From the NCBI GenBank assembly GCA_964247385.1, contig CAXTUB010000005.1:1-64000 (forward strand): a stretch of 64,000 bases of DNA, read 5' to 3'. Position 1 is the stretch's first letter; each line of letters begins with the position of its first letter. The notes under the pieces are model-generated. The model had not been told where the DNA came from. It saw only the letters and a program-made list of their open reading frames with translations, and searched no databases. The DNA is from TMP-86 sp964247385 (GTDB taxonomy: Bacteria > Pseudomonadota > Gammaproteobacteria > Steroidobacterales > Steroidobacteraceae). This document shows positions 33,574-42,241 of this stretch, in pieces. A program made the position numbers and the translations under genes.

Positions 33574-36500
33574 CTACACGTCGAGGTTGGAGACCTGCAG
33601 CGCGTTCTTTTCGATGAATTCGCGCCGCGGCTCAACCGAATCACCCATGAGCGTCGTAAAGATTTCATCCGCGGCTACGGCATCTTCGATTCGCACTTGC
33701 ATGAGCCGGCGCGTCTCAGGATTGATGGTGGTATCCCAAAGCTGCTCGGCATTCATTTCACCAAGACCCTTGTAGCGCTGAATGGTCTGACCTTTCTTCG
33801 CTTGATCGAAAAGCCAAGTCATGACGGCTTTGAAGCTCGGCGCTTCGAACCGTTCCTGGCCCTTCGTCACGTACGCTCCTGAACCGATGAGATCCGTCAA
33901 CATTTCACCGAGCGCCGCAATGCGGCGATATTCGGCCGATTCGAAGAATTCCCGCGGCAGATGTTTTTCGGTGGTCAGGCCATGCTCCGCGCGCAGTAAA
34001 TTAATGCGCTGAACACCGCTAGGACCTGTCTGCACTTCGACGCGGTAACGTCTCGCCACATCATCGAGCGAGTTCATGCGCTCTTCGGCGCGCCGACACC
34101 AATCGCGCAGCCAGTCAATGCGGTCAAATGAGTCTCCACTGACCGGCGGCAAGTACACTAGAGCCTCGAGAAACTTTTCGTCATATCGACGCGACCATCG
34201 CTCCACGATGGCGCGCACCTCGACAAAACGGCGCGCCAACGCCTCCAGCGCAGTGCCTGATAAGGCAGGCGCATCCGCATTCACATGCAGCGCGGCGCCA
34301 TCGATGGCAGAGCTCAAGAGTGCCGCGCTCAGCTCGTTATCGTCTTTGACATACAGCTCTTGCTTGCCCTTTTTGATTTTGTAGAGCGGCGGCTGCGCGA
34401 TATACACGTGTCCGCGCTCGATGAGCTCAGGCATCTGTCGATAAAAGAATGTCAGCAACAGCGTGCGAATGTGGCTTCCATCGACGTCCGCATCAGTATT
34501 GTGCGCACAGATTCCACCCATCCCAGCGATAAAGTTTTCATCGCCCTCAACCGAAAAATCGTACACGTACCCGCCGGTGGGCTCGACTTCTTTGATCTCC
34601 GTGACTTTCAATGCGATCAAGTCGCCGTCAATGGGTTTGAAGCGCCGCTCGCTCGTTTCAGCAGGCCTCGCCAAATACTCTGCAAGAAGCGCCGCATTGA
34701 CATGACCACGCCACACGGCATCGAGCCGATGTAAATCTTCTCTCGCAGAGACATTCACTACCCAGCGACGACTTTTGGATTCGCCGTCCTTTCCGCGAAT
34801 CTGTCGGGCGGCACCCTCGGGTTGAACTTCCGTCACGCCGGCCACGACTCCGAAAGAGCTCAGGAGATAGAGGACGCCGCTGGCGATATCGTACGACGAA
34901 GTTGCAAAGGCAATCTCGCTGCTTCCCACATCGCCGCCGCCCAAGAGATATCCGCGTAGGAAGGAGATGCGCAAATCATCCGAGACATTGAAAACCAAAT
35001 CGGGAATCCGTTTCGAGCTTGCATCGGCATCACAAAAGCCGAAGATGCACTGCCATGTCAGTGCCGCAACTCGGTTGACGAGTTTGAGTTCCACGCAGGT
35101 TTGCTTGGATGAGTAACTAACCGCCGGGAGCCCGAACGTTCGATAGAACCTTTCCGCCATCTCAGTCAAGCAGTGGCCATTCCCCAGACCCAAGCTCAAG
35201 CGAATTCCGCCACGCTCCGAGCTGCAACCGTCCGCCAAAAAGAAACCGAGCAGGGTCATGAGATCTTCATTGACCGTCAAAAAGCGCGGAATCGCATGAG
35301 CGGAGAAATCCCGCGGGCTCAACTGAAAATCCTCCCGCTCACCGAACCAATCGAGCTCAGCTGGCGCTACCTCCGACAACAGCATGTGATCGCAAACCGA
35401 ATTGCCGCCCGAGCCGCGGGACTGGACCTGCCACGTTTTTTCGGTGCGACCTGGTGCCGGCTGCACATGTTCCACCAAGCATCGGTCTGCGCCGATGGCG
35501 ACCTTTGATTCGGTGAGCTGCGAATTGGCCGAGCGATGTTCCGGAATTCCTGCTCGAAAATAAGCCTCGACCGCCGGGCCACGCACTTCAATTTGCGTGG
35601 CGGCGCGCGGGATGGCACGTAATTCACGGAACAGATCAATTCGCGAAGGCGCATCGCTCGGCAAGCGGATTTTACGTGGCGCGACCAGCTCATCGCCCAG
35701 CCGAAGATCCTCACCGCGCTTCAAGCGGATGCCGCCTTCGTCATGCACGAACACGCTATGGCTCGAAGTCACGCGAATGTTCCGGCCGTACGACGTACTC
35801 ACCCGATAGAGTTTTTCTCGCAAGGGATGGCGAATGACGCTCTTGATCGGGCGCAAGCGCACTCGATGATCTTGGAGCCCAAAGCACACGACCTCGCCAA
35901 GATCCGAGCGTGAGAGTTTGTCGACTTTTCCTTGCGGATCCGCGCGATGCAGAATCGCGTCGATGAAATGGCCGATTTTCACCATTCGAACGCCGTCAAA
36001 CGGACTGCGTTGTTCGCTGCCGGTGTGTGGCTTCACGAAGACATGATCTTCGCCGTCCACGCTCATGATGATGATGCGGTGATAACGCAATTTGTCGGCA
36101 TCGAAGTCATCGCGCCCGATTCCGCAGCCAAGCGCGGTGATGAGCGTGCCAACCTCGGCTGAGGAAATCATCTTGTCGAAGCGCGCTTTCTCGACGTTCA
36201 GGATTTTGCCTTTCAACGGCAGGATGGCTTGCGTGCGCCGGTCGCGACCCTGCTTCGCCGAGCCGCCAGCAGAATCACCTTCGACTAGAAAAATTTCGGA
36301 CAGCGCTGGATCGCGCTCCTGACAATCCGCTAGCTTCCCGGGAAGCCCGGCGATGTCGAGAGCGCCCTTCCGCCGCGTCATCTCGCGCGCTTTTCGCGCA
36401 GCCTCGCGCGCGCGCGCTGCCTCGAGAATCTTGTTGACGATGGCTTTGGCTTCTTGTGGGCGCTCGAGCAGAAACTCCTCGAGCCGCTCCGCTACGGCGG

Positions 36501-37554
36501 CCTCGACTACGCCCTTCACTTCGGATGAGACGAGCTTGTCCTTGGTCTGCGAAGAGAACTTCGGATCGGGAAGCTTCACGCTCAAAATGGCAGTCAGCCC
36601 TTCGCGCGCATCGTCGCCCGTGGTCTGCACTTTTTCCTTCTTGCCGGCCGCTTCCTTTTCGATATAACTGTTCAGAGTGCGTGTCAGCGCCGCCCGGTAA
36701 CCCGCCAAGTGGGTACCACCATCCTTCTGCGGAATGTTGTTGGTGTAGCAGTACATGCTTTCTTGATACGAGTCGTTCCATTGCATCGCAACCTCGACTT
36801 GAGTCGAGCCTTCGCGCATTTGGAACCAAAGCACCGAGTCATGAATCGCCGCCTTGCTGCGATTCAAGTGAGTGACGAAAGCCTGCAACCCTCCTTCGTG
36901 CTGAAACACTTCGCTCTTGTCATCGCGCTCATCGATGAGCTCGATGCGCACGCCGGAGTTGAGAAACGACAATTCACGCAGCCGCTTGGCGAGCGTGTCG
37001 TAATTGAAAGAGATGTTCGTAAAGATCTGCCCGCTCGGCTTGAAACGGACGGTCGTGCCTCGCTCGTCGGTTTCGCCGACGACCGCCAACGCTGCAACCG
37101 GCTCGCCCAAGCGATATTCCTGCCGATGAAGCTTGCCATCGCGACGGATCATCAACTCCAAATAATCGGAAAGCGCATTGACCACAGACACGCCGACGCC
37201 GTGAAGGCCGCCCGATACCTTGTAGGATGAATCATCAAACTTACCGCCCGCATGCAGCACGGTCATGATGACTTCAGCAGCCGAGCGCTGTTCTTCCTCG
37301 TGGATATCGACCGGAATTCCGCGGCCGTTATCCGATACCGTGATTGATTCGTCCGCGTGAATGGAAACTCTGACGCAGTCGCAAAACCCAGCGAGCGCCT
37401 CATCGATGGCGTTGTCGACGACCTCGAAGACCATGTGATGGAGACCCGATCCGTCATCGGTGTCGCCGATATACATTCCAGGACGCTTCCTGACCGCATC
37501 CAGGCCGCGTAACACTTTGATTTTACTGGAGTCGTAAACTTCAGGTTCGAGCAT
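33574..37554 (-). CDS. gyrB: DNA gyrase subunit B interrupted by an in-frame intein
   Basis: 1326 codons; subtracting the 522-residue intein leaves 804 residues, the E. coli GyrB length. The N-extein (1-497) has the GHKL ATPase (VVDNAIDEALAGFCD, DNGRGIPVDIH, GGLHGVGVSVVNAL) and the first TOPRIM part (LVEGDSAGGSAKQGRDR). It ends in RYHRIIIM. The C-extein starts TDADVDGSHIRT, the DxDxD metal-binding motif, and continues to IQRYKGLGEMNAEQLW and DSVEPRREFIEKNAL. With the intein in place the TOPRIM site is split, so gyrase needs splicing. It lies downstream of recF with a 281-base gap containing a parS site. Confidence 0.97.
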   Translation of the reverse strand: MLEPEVYDSSKIKVLRGLDAVRKRPGMYIGDTDDGSGLHHMVFEVVDNAIDEALAGFCDCVRVSIHADESITVSDNGRGIPVDIHEEEQRSAAEVIMTVLHAGGKFDDSSYKVSGGLHGVGVSVVNALSDYLELMIRRDGKLHRQEYRLGEPVAALAVVGETDERGTTVRFKPSGQIFTNISFNYDTLAKRLRELSFLNSGVRIELIDERDDKSEVFQHEGGLQAFVTHLNRSKAAIHDSVLWFQMREGSTQVEVAMQWNDSYQESMYCYTNNIPQKDGGTHLAGYRAALTRTLNSYIEKEAAGKKEKVQTTGDDAREGLTAILSVKLPDPKFSSQTKDKLVSSEVKGVVEAAVAERLEEFLLERPQEAKAIVNKILEAARAREAARKAREMTRRKGALDIAGLPGKLADCQERDPALSEIFLVEGDSAGGSAKQGRDRRTQAILPLKGKILNVEKARFDKMISSAEVGTLITALGCGIGRDDFDADKLRYHRIIIMSVDGEDHVFVKPHTGSEQRSPFDGVRMVKIGHFIDAILHRADPQGKVDKLSRSDLGEVVCFGLQDHRVRLRPIKSVIRHPLREKLYRVSTSYGRNIRVTSSHSVFVHDEGGIRLKRGEDLRLGDELVAPRKIRLPSDAPSRIDLFRELRAIPRAATQIEVRGPAVEAYFRAGIPEHRSANSQLTESKVAIGADRCLVEHVQPAPGRTEKTWQVQSRGSGGNSVCDHMLLSEVAPAELDWFGEREDFQLSPRDFSAHAIPRFLTVNEDLMTLLGFFLADGCSSERGGIRLSLGLGNGHCLTEMAERFYRTFGLPAVSYSSKQTCVELKLVNRVAALTWQCIFGFCDADASSKRIPDLVFNVSDDLRISFLRGYLLGGGDVGSSEIAFATSSYDIASGVLYLLSSFGVVAGVTEVQPEGAARQIRGKDGESKSRRWVVNVSAREDLHRLDAVWRGHVNAALLAEYLARPAETSERRFKPIDGDLIALKVTEIKEVEPTGGYVYDFSVEGDENFIAGMGGICAHNTDADVDGSHIRTLLLTFFYRQMPELIERGHVYIAQPPLYKIKKGKQELYVKDDNELSAALLSSAIDGAALHVNADAPALSGTALEALARRFVEVRAIVERWSRRYDEKFLEALVYLPPVSGDSFDRIDWLRDWCRRAEERMNSLDDVARRYRVEVQTGPSGVQRINLLRAEHGLTTEKHLPREFFESAEYRRIAALGEMLTDLIGSGAYVTKGQERFEAPSFKAVMTWLFDQAKKGQTIQRYKGLGEMNAEQLWDTTINPETRRLMQVRIEDAVAADEIFTTLMGDSVEPRREFIEKNALQVSNLDV
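34498..36063 (-). other. Intein in GyrB with LAGLIDADG-type endonuclease domain
   Basis: 522 codons in frame. It starts with Ser1 (SVDGEDHVFVK) directly after extein IIIM and ends AHN, followed by Thr of TDADVDG. Splicing motifs: nucleophile Ser1; block B with T99-S-S-H102 (RVTSSHSVFVHDEGG); block F VYDFSVEGDENFIAG (500-514); penultimate His521 and Asn522; Thr as the +1 residue. Between them are two LAGLIDADG-like helices: LLGFFLADG (271-279), intact, and LRGYLLGGGDV (369-379), in which the usual acidic residue of the GDG step is glycine. Splicing therefore looks functional and homing doubtful. Confidence 0.95.
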
Positions 37555-37755
37555 GCAATGTCCAGGGGGAAGTTATGCGCAATGCTACCACATGATGGTG
37601 ATATTTATTTATAAATCATCAGCTTATGCTGTTAAATGTGTGGATCGGCACGAGCATGAAGGCAGACTCTTCAAGGCGTCTGAATCCCTGCATGAACTCC
37701 CCTAGGCGGCGATAGCCTCTTCCCACGACATGCGTACTCGCAGATCGCCATTCGA

Positions 37756-37771
37756 TGTTTCACGTGAAACA
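37756..37771. promoter_or_regulatory. parS-type ParB-binding site
   Basis: A perfect 16-base palindrome, TGTTTCACGTGAAACA, identical to the broadly conserved bacterial parS consensus. It lies in the 281-base gyrB-recF gap, as expected for origin-proximal parS. The rest of that gap has an AT-rich stretch (37600-37640), likely the gyrB promoter area, and no gene that I can support. Confidence 0.92.
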
Positions 37772-37835
37772 TGGTGCGGCATGAATGCTGGCCTCTGCTG
37801 AGCGATCAATGACTGAGTCGACCGCATCGTGTGCG

Positions 37836-38915
37836 TTAACTCAGTTTGCCGTCCAACAGGGCATAGCTTTTTGTTTGAGCCGCGGGGATCTTGTCGACTA
37901 CCCGCTTCAGCGCCGCGGATTCTGGATCGAGCGATGTCAGAATCAACTGGGCATGCGGTGGCAGCGCTTCCAAGAGCCGGCCGACGTGCACCGCGTCGAG
38001 TTCCGCGGAAGGATCGTCCAGAAGTAGAAGATGTTTGGAAAGAGCCTGCGCTTCGAGGAGCTCTAGTTGGGCAAGCAGCAGAGTTGCCGCGATGAGTTTT
38101 TGCTGGCCGCGAGATACTCGATCTCTTGCCAACAGGCCATGGACTGAAACCGTAAGCTCCGCACGATGTGGGCCCACTTGGGTTACCCCACGATCGCGGT
38201 CCGATGCCCAGTGGTCGATCAATGATTGATCCAAAGTATGATCAGCTGACCAGCCTCTGCGGTAACTGACCTCAATGTCCTCGCCCAGAATACGCCGTCC
38301 GAGATCCAGAAGCTTGGGGCGCAGCCGGTCCACATAAGACTCGCGCATCTGTGACATGCGGGTTCCGTAGCGCACGATTTCACTATCCCATGCATCACAT
38401 ACGGATTTTGGCATTTGAGTCTGTAAAGCGGCATTTCGCTGCCTCAGCGCTTTCCCATAGCCCTTCCACTGATCCATAAAACCAGGTTCCACGTGGAACA
38501 ATCCCCAGTCGAGGTACCTGCGCCTCTGGCTCGGGCCTCGCTCGATGAGATCGTGGACTTCTGGATCAATCGCCTGCACTGGCAACTCCAGTGCGAGTTC
38601 AGACAGCGAGTGAATTTTTTGCGCATTGATACGAGCGATAATTCCGGCCCGATCGCCTTGAATGCCAACGCTGCGCTGCTGTGACGAGTCTGAGAGCTGC
38701 GCATGCAGGACGAAATGATTGGCGCCGCGACGAATGAGGTGCTCGGTTTTGTGCGTTCTGAACGAGCGGCCGCGTCCCAGAAAATAGATCGCCTCAAGAA
38801 CCGAAGTTTTGCCCGACGCGTTGGGCCCTGAAATGAGGGTGAGGCTGGGTGCTAATTCCAGTTCCAGCTTCTGAATAGAGCGGAAATCCGAAACCTGCAA
38901 AAAACGCAGGCTCAT
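37836..38915 (-). CDS. recF: DNA replication and repair protein RecF
   Basis: 359 residues. This is an SMC-like ATPase: FLQVSDFRSIQKLELEL start, Walker A GPNASGKT (30-37), signature SRGQQKLIAATLLLAQ and Walker B LLLLDDPSAELD. It loads RecA at gaps with RecO and RecR. The gene is 7 bases after dnaN. A second parS-type palindrome lies within its coding sequence at 38486. Confidence 0.96.
   Translation of the reverse strand: MSLRFLQVSDFRSIQKLELELAPSLTLISGPNASGKTSVLEAIYFLGRGRSFRTHKTEHLIRRGANHFVLHAQLSDSSQQRSVGIQGDRAGIIARINAQKIHSLSELALELPVQAIDPEVHDLIERGPSQRRRYLDWGLFHVEPGFMDQWKGYGKALRQRNAALQTQMPKSVCDAWDSEIVRYGTRMSQMRESYVDRLRPKLLDLGRRILGEDIEVSYRRGWSADHTLDQSLIDHWASDRDRGVTQVGPHRAELTVSVHGLLARDRVSRGQQKLIAATLLLAQLELLEAQALSKHLLLLDDPSAELDAVHVGRLLEALPPHAQLILTSLDPESAALKRVVDKIPAAQTKSYALLDGKLS
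38486..38500. promoter_or_regulatory. Second parS-type site inside recF
   Basis: GTTCCACGTGGAACA contains a perfect 14-base palindrome (38486-38499), the variant of parS common in pseudomonads. It is 730 bases from the first site and embedded in the recF reading frame, where the palindrome is compatible with the coding sequence. Confidence 0.85.
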
Positions 38916-38922
38916 AAGAGAA

Positions 38923-40017
38923 CTATAGACGCATGGGCATCACGACAAAGCGTGCAGCCGCTTCTCCCGGCGATTTGATCAAACAACTGCTGTTGCTGTC
39001 CGTCAGCCCCACCTCCACTTCAACTCCGTCTACGGCGGAAAGCGCATCCAGCAAATAATTCACATTGAATCCGACTTCAAGCTCATCTCCAGAATAGGAA
39101 ACCTCGATTTCCTCTTCCGCTTCTTCTTGTTCAGGATTGTGTGCCTGGACGGTCATCGAGCTACTTTTGACCGACATGCGAATACCGCGATATTTTTCAT
39201 TTGACAAAATCGCGGTCCGCTGCAGAGCTTGACGCAGCACATCGCGGTCCGCCGATACGGAATGCGGCGGTGCAGCAGGGATCACCCGAGAATATTCTGG
39301 AAATCTGCCATCAATCAGCTTGGAAGTGAATCGAATATCCCCAATTTGGGCGCGAACGTGATTAGTACCAATGGCGAGCTCGACTTCCCCTTCATCTTCC
39401 AAAAGCCGCTGCAGTTCCAGCACTCCTTTGCGCGGAACGATGACTTGCTGCTTGGTGGTTTTCGCTGCAAGCGCAACTTCGCAGATCGCCAAGCGATGGC
39501 CATCGGTTGCCACGGCGCGCAACGCCATGTCTTCCATTTCGAGCAGCATGCCGTTCAGGTAATACCGAACATCTTGCTGCGCCATGGAAAAGTGGGTCTT
39601 ATCGAGCAGAACGCGCAAGTCCTTGGTCGCGATCCGGACGTTTTGCTGTGCATTGATGTCCTCGATGACCGGAAACTCCGTCGCCGGTAAGCACGCCAAC
39701 GTAAATCGTCCACGCCCAGCCCGGATGGTGACCTTGTCTTTTTCCTGGCTCACATTCACCGTGGATTGACCGGGGAGCGCTCGCAAAATATCGAGGAACT
39801 TCCGTCCCGGCACCGTAATGTCGCCCGCTTGTTGTACCTCGACCGTGCATGCAGCCACCAGCTCGACTTCTAAGTCCGTGGCCGTGATGAGAAGCCTCGA
39901 CTCTCTCACGGTGAGCAGCACATTGGCGAGAATGGGCATGGTTTGCCGGCGTTCCACTACGCCGATGACCGCCTGCAGAGGCGCCAGCAAATCTTCGCGT
40001 GCAACGGAAAACTTCAT
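38923..40017 (-). CDS. dnaN: DNA polymerase III sliding clamp (beta subunit)
   Basis: 364 residues from the ATG at 40017 (MKFSVAREDLLAPLQAVIGVVERRQTMPILANVLL), matching the family start; a longer in-frame start at 40047 is not needed. The three clamp domains are present, with VATDGHRLAICE, DGRFPEYSRVIP and FNVNYLLDAL, and the C-terminal peptide-binding end FVVMPMRL. It tethers polymerase III to DNA. Between dnaA and recF on the same strand. Confidence 0.97.
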   Translation of the reverse strand: MKFSVAREDLLAPLQAVIGVVERRQTMPILANVLLTVRESRLLITATDLEVELVAACTVEVQQAGDITVPGRKFLDILRALPGQSTVNVSQEKDKVTIRAGRGRFTLACLPATEFPVIEDINAQQNVRIATKDLRVLLDKTHFSMAQQDVRYYLNGMLLEMEDMALRAVATDGHRLAICEVALAAKTTKQQVIVPRKGVLELQRLLEDEGEVELAIGTNHVRAQIGDIRFTSKLIDGRFPEYSRVIPAAPPHSVSADRDVLRQALQRTAILSNEKYRGIRMSVKSSSMTVQAHNPEQEEAEEEIEVSYSGDELEVGFNVNYLLDALSAVDGVEVEVGLTDSNSSCLIKSPGEAAARFVVMPMRL

Positions 40018-40232
40018 AGTTGTTCTTCCATCTCTCAAAGAATTCAAAGATTAAGGTATTGATAGTGATGATTATGAAGCACTACAACTTCGTGGATAAC
40101 CAAAAAATACGTTTCAGAATCAGGCCGCTGCGACGCTGAAATCGTGCCCGCTATTTGTCCAATATCAGACCAAAAACTGTGATTGCGCTGTGCGTAACTT
40201 TTGGTTACCGCTTCGTTCACATCTTTTGCACA
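40018..40232. other. Candidate oriC (dnaA-dnaN gap)
   Basis: This 215-base gap contains three 9-mers one base away from the DnaA box TTATNCACA: CGTGGATAA at 40091, TGTGCGTAA at 40189 and TTTTGCACA at 40224. It also has an AT-richer stretch at about 40030-40080 that could serve as an unwinding element. The gap also must hold the dnaN promoter. None of the boxes is perfect, so the origin could instead lie between rpmH and dnaA (41610-41703) or in the AT-rich gyrB-recF gap. Confidence 0.4.
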
Positions 40233-41609
40233 TCAACCCGTGAGTGTTCTCAACAAATTGAGATAGTCCTCGCCCATGCGGCGTTCGCTTTCGCGCAAAT
40301 CCTTGATGCGCTTGCACGCATGCAGAACTGTGGTGTGGTCACGCCCGCCGAAGGCATCGCCGATTTCCGGTAGGCTGTGGTTCGTGAGCTCTTTTGCCAA
40401 CGCCATGGCGACTTGCCGTGGCCGGGCAATCGAACGGTTGCGCCGCTTGGAAAGTAAATCTCCGACGCGAATCTTGTAATACTCGGCCACGGTCTTTTGT
40501 ATGTTCTCGACAGTGACCAGCTTTTCTTGTGCGGCGAGCAGATCGCGCAAAGCCTCTTTAGCAAATTCCAACGTGATGGGCCTGCCGGTGAAGCGCGAGT
40601 TAGCGACCACACGGCGCAGCGCTCCCTCGAGCTCGCGGACATTCGAACGAATGCGCTTGGCAATGAAGAAGGCCACTTCGTCAGGAAGCTCCACCGCCGC
40701 AATTGCGGCCTTACTCATGAGGATTGCAACGCATGTCTCGAGCTCCGGCGGCTCGACAGCAACGGTGAGACCCCAGCCGAAGCGCGATTTCAAGCGCTCC
40801 TCGAGACCGTTGACCTCTTTAGGATAGCGGTCGCACGTCATGATGACCTGCTGCTGGCCCTCGAGCAGGGCATTGAACGTGTGAAAGAATTCTTCCTGAG
40901 AGCCTTCCTTGCCCGCGAAGAATTGAATGTCGTCGATCAGCAGCGCATCGAGCGAGCGGTAGGCGGTCTTGAATTCGTTGATGGTGCGATGCTGAAGTGC
41001 TCGCACCATATCGCCGACGAAGCGCTCGCTGTGCACATAAGCAAGCTTCGCGTCCTTGCGCTGCGCCTGGATGGCATTGGCCACGGCATGCATCAGATGG
41101 GTCTTGCCGAGCCCCACACCTCCATAAATGAATAAGGGGTTATAGGCGCGGCCCGGGTTACCCGCGACCTGAATCGCCGCGGCTTTGGCCAATTGATTGC
41201 TTTTTCCCTCGACGAAGTTGTCGAACGTGAATTCAGCGTTGATGCGGCTGCCGAGCACTTGCGCTTCGGCAGGTCGCGGCCGGCTGGGCGGCGGCGGCGG
41301 AGGAATGACGGGCTCTTGCGCACGGCGCGAGCCGACATCCAAACTTACATGCGGTGCTTCGTCGCCCGAAAAAGTTTTCAGCAACTCATGGATGCGCACG
41401 AGCGCGTGCTCCGAAACCCAATCGATGACGTACCTGTTCGGCGCCAGCAGCTGCACCTCGCCATCGCGCTCCATGGCCTGCAATGGCCGCACCCACGTGT
41501 TGAATTGCCGCTCAGGGAGCTCACTTTCCAATACGCGCAGACAGCGAGACCACAGCGGCTCGGACACGTGAGTCGCGCTCCTTGAGTTCATACGACAGGG
41601 TTGGCTCAT
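40233..41609 (-). CDS. dnaA: Chromosomal replication initiator DnaA
   Basis: 458 residues from the ATG at 41609 (MSQPCRMNSRSATHVSEPLW); an ATG at 41591 is an alternative. Domain I: SRCLRVLESELPERQFNTWVRPLQA. A Pro-rich linker forms domain II. Domain III has Walker A GGVGLGKTH and Walker B LLIDDIQFF. Domain IV has the DNA-binding signature GGRDHTTVLHACKRI. It binds DnaA boxes and opens oriC. Divergent from rpmH with 94 bases between starts. Confidence 0.96.
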   Translation of the reverse strand: MSQPCRMNSRSATHVSEPLWSRCLRVLESELPERQFNTWVRPLQAMERDGEVQLLAPNRYVIDWVSEHALVRIHELLKTFSGDEAPHVSLDVGSRRAQEPVIPPPPPPSRPRPAEAQVLGSRINAEFTFDNFVEGKSNQLAKAAAIQVAGNPGRAYNPLFIYGGVGLGKTHLMHAVANAIQAQRKDAKLAYVHSERFVGDMVRALQHRTINEFKTAYRSLDALLIDDIQFFAGKEGSQEEFFHTFNALLEGQQQVIMTCDRYPKEVNGLEERLKSRFGWGLTVAVEPPELETCVAILMSKAAIAAVELPDEVAFFIAKRIRSNVRELEGALRRVVANSRFTGRPITLEFAKEALRDLLAAQEKLVTVENIQKTVAEYYKIRVGDLLSKRRNRSIARPRQVAMALAKELTNHSLPEIGDAFGGRDHTTVLHACKRIKDLRESERRMGEDYLNLLRTLTG

Positions 41610-41690
41610 CTTACGCCCAAAGCTTGCTGGCGCACTCCAGCGCACGACGAATTTTTCTTCTATTGACAGTACAGAATCGCACTCGTACCC

Positions 41691-42218
41691 TTGCGCACCG
41701 TTTATGAAGCGCACGTTCAATCCCAGCAATTTGCACCGCAATCGGGTGCATGGTTTCCGCGCGCGCATGGCAACGCAGAGCGGCCGCAATGTGCTTGCGC
41801 GGCGCCGCGCCAAGGGACGCAAACGACTCATCCCGTAGCTTCATCTGCGCGGCGCGCCACGTTCGAAGCGCGTAAGCGCCTGACTCAACCAGCAGAATTC
41901 AAAGCGGCTCGAAGCCACGGGCGGCGTGTCAGTGATCCTTATTTCACAGCTTTCGTCGCGGCGAACCAATGCGGCCATGGCCGCCTCGGGCTCGCAATTG
42001 CCACCAAGCTTTGCGGGGGGGCGGTGGCTCGGAATCGCATCAAGCGTATGATTCGTGAATCCTTTCGATTGAATCAGTACGAGTTACCCGCGGTTAACGT
42101 AACGCTCGCCGCGCGCGCGGCGGTACGCGATTGCGCCGCTCCTGTGCTGCGCGCGAGCTTGAATGGGCTATGGAAAAGAATCGCTTCGCACCGCGCCGGA
42201 GACGATGCCAGACCTTGA
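41691..42218 (+). CDS. rnpA: Ribonuclease P protein component; start codon unusual
   Basis: The conserved RnpA part begins near residue 55 of this frame (ATFEARKRLTQPAEFKAARSHG). It continues with FTAFVAANQCGHGRLGLAIATK and the RNA-binding signature ARNRIKRMIRESFRLNQ. It binds the catalytic RNA and helps process pre-tRNA. No ATG, GTG or TTG lies in frame between the rpmH stop and the conserved part. The nearest upstream in-frame start is TTG at 41691, 13 bases before the rpmH ATG, which would give a 175-residue protein with rpmH nested inside in another frame. A CTG at 41880 lies too far inside the domain. End confident, start uncertain. Confidence 0.85.
   Translation: MRTVYEAHVQSQQFAPQSGAWFPRAHGNAERPQCACAAPRQGTQTTHPVASSARRATFEARKRLTQPAEFKAARSHGRRVSDPYFTAFVAANQCGHGRLGLAIATKLCGGAVARNRIKRMIRESFRLNQYELPAVNVTLAARAAVRDCAAPVLRASLNGLWKRIASHRAGDDARP
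41704..41838 (+). CDS. rpmH: 50S ribosomal protein L34
   Basis: 44 residues: MKRTFNPSNLHRNRVHGFRA at the start, then MATQSGRNVLARRRAKGRKR and the ending LIP. This is the complete L34 signature and length. It sits in the conserved order dnaA / rpmH-rnpA-yidD-yidC. No clear Shine-Dalgarno sequence precedes it. Its frame is overlapped by the probable rnpA extension. Confidence 0.97.
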   Translation: MKRTFNPSNLHRNRVHGFRARMATQSGRNVLARRRAKGRKRLIP

Positions 42219-42241
42219 GCAATCCACCGGTGCAATTCTTC

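Noticed and set aside
37555..37700. oriC in the gyrB-recF gap (AT-rich stretch, TTATGCGCA and TGTGGATCG)
   Set aside because: The boxes are weaker and fewer than in the dnaA-dnaN gap; the AT-rich part is better explained as the gyrB promoter region. Not excluded, only less likely.
41838..41890. Frameshift or sequencing error destroying a normal rnpA start
   Set aside because: No ATG occurs in any frame between the rpmH stop and 41960, so a single indel would not restore a normal start. The possibility of a substituted start codon remains.
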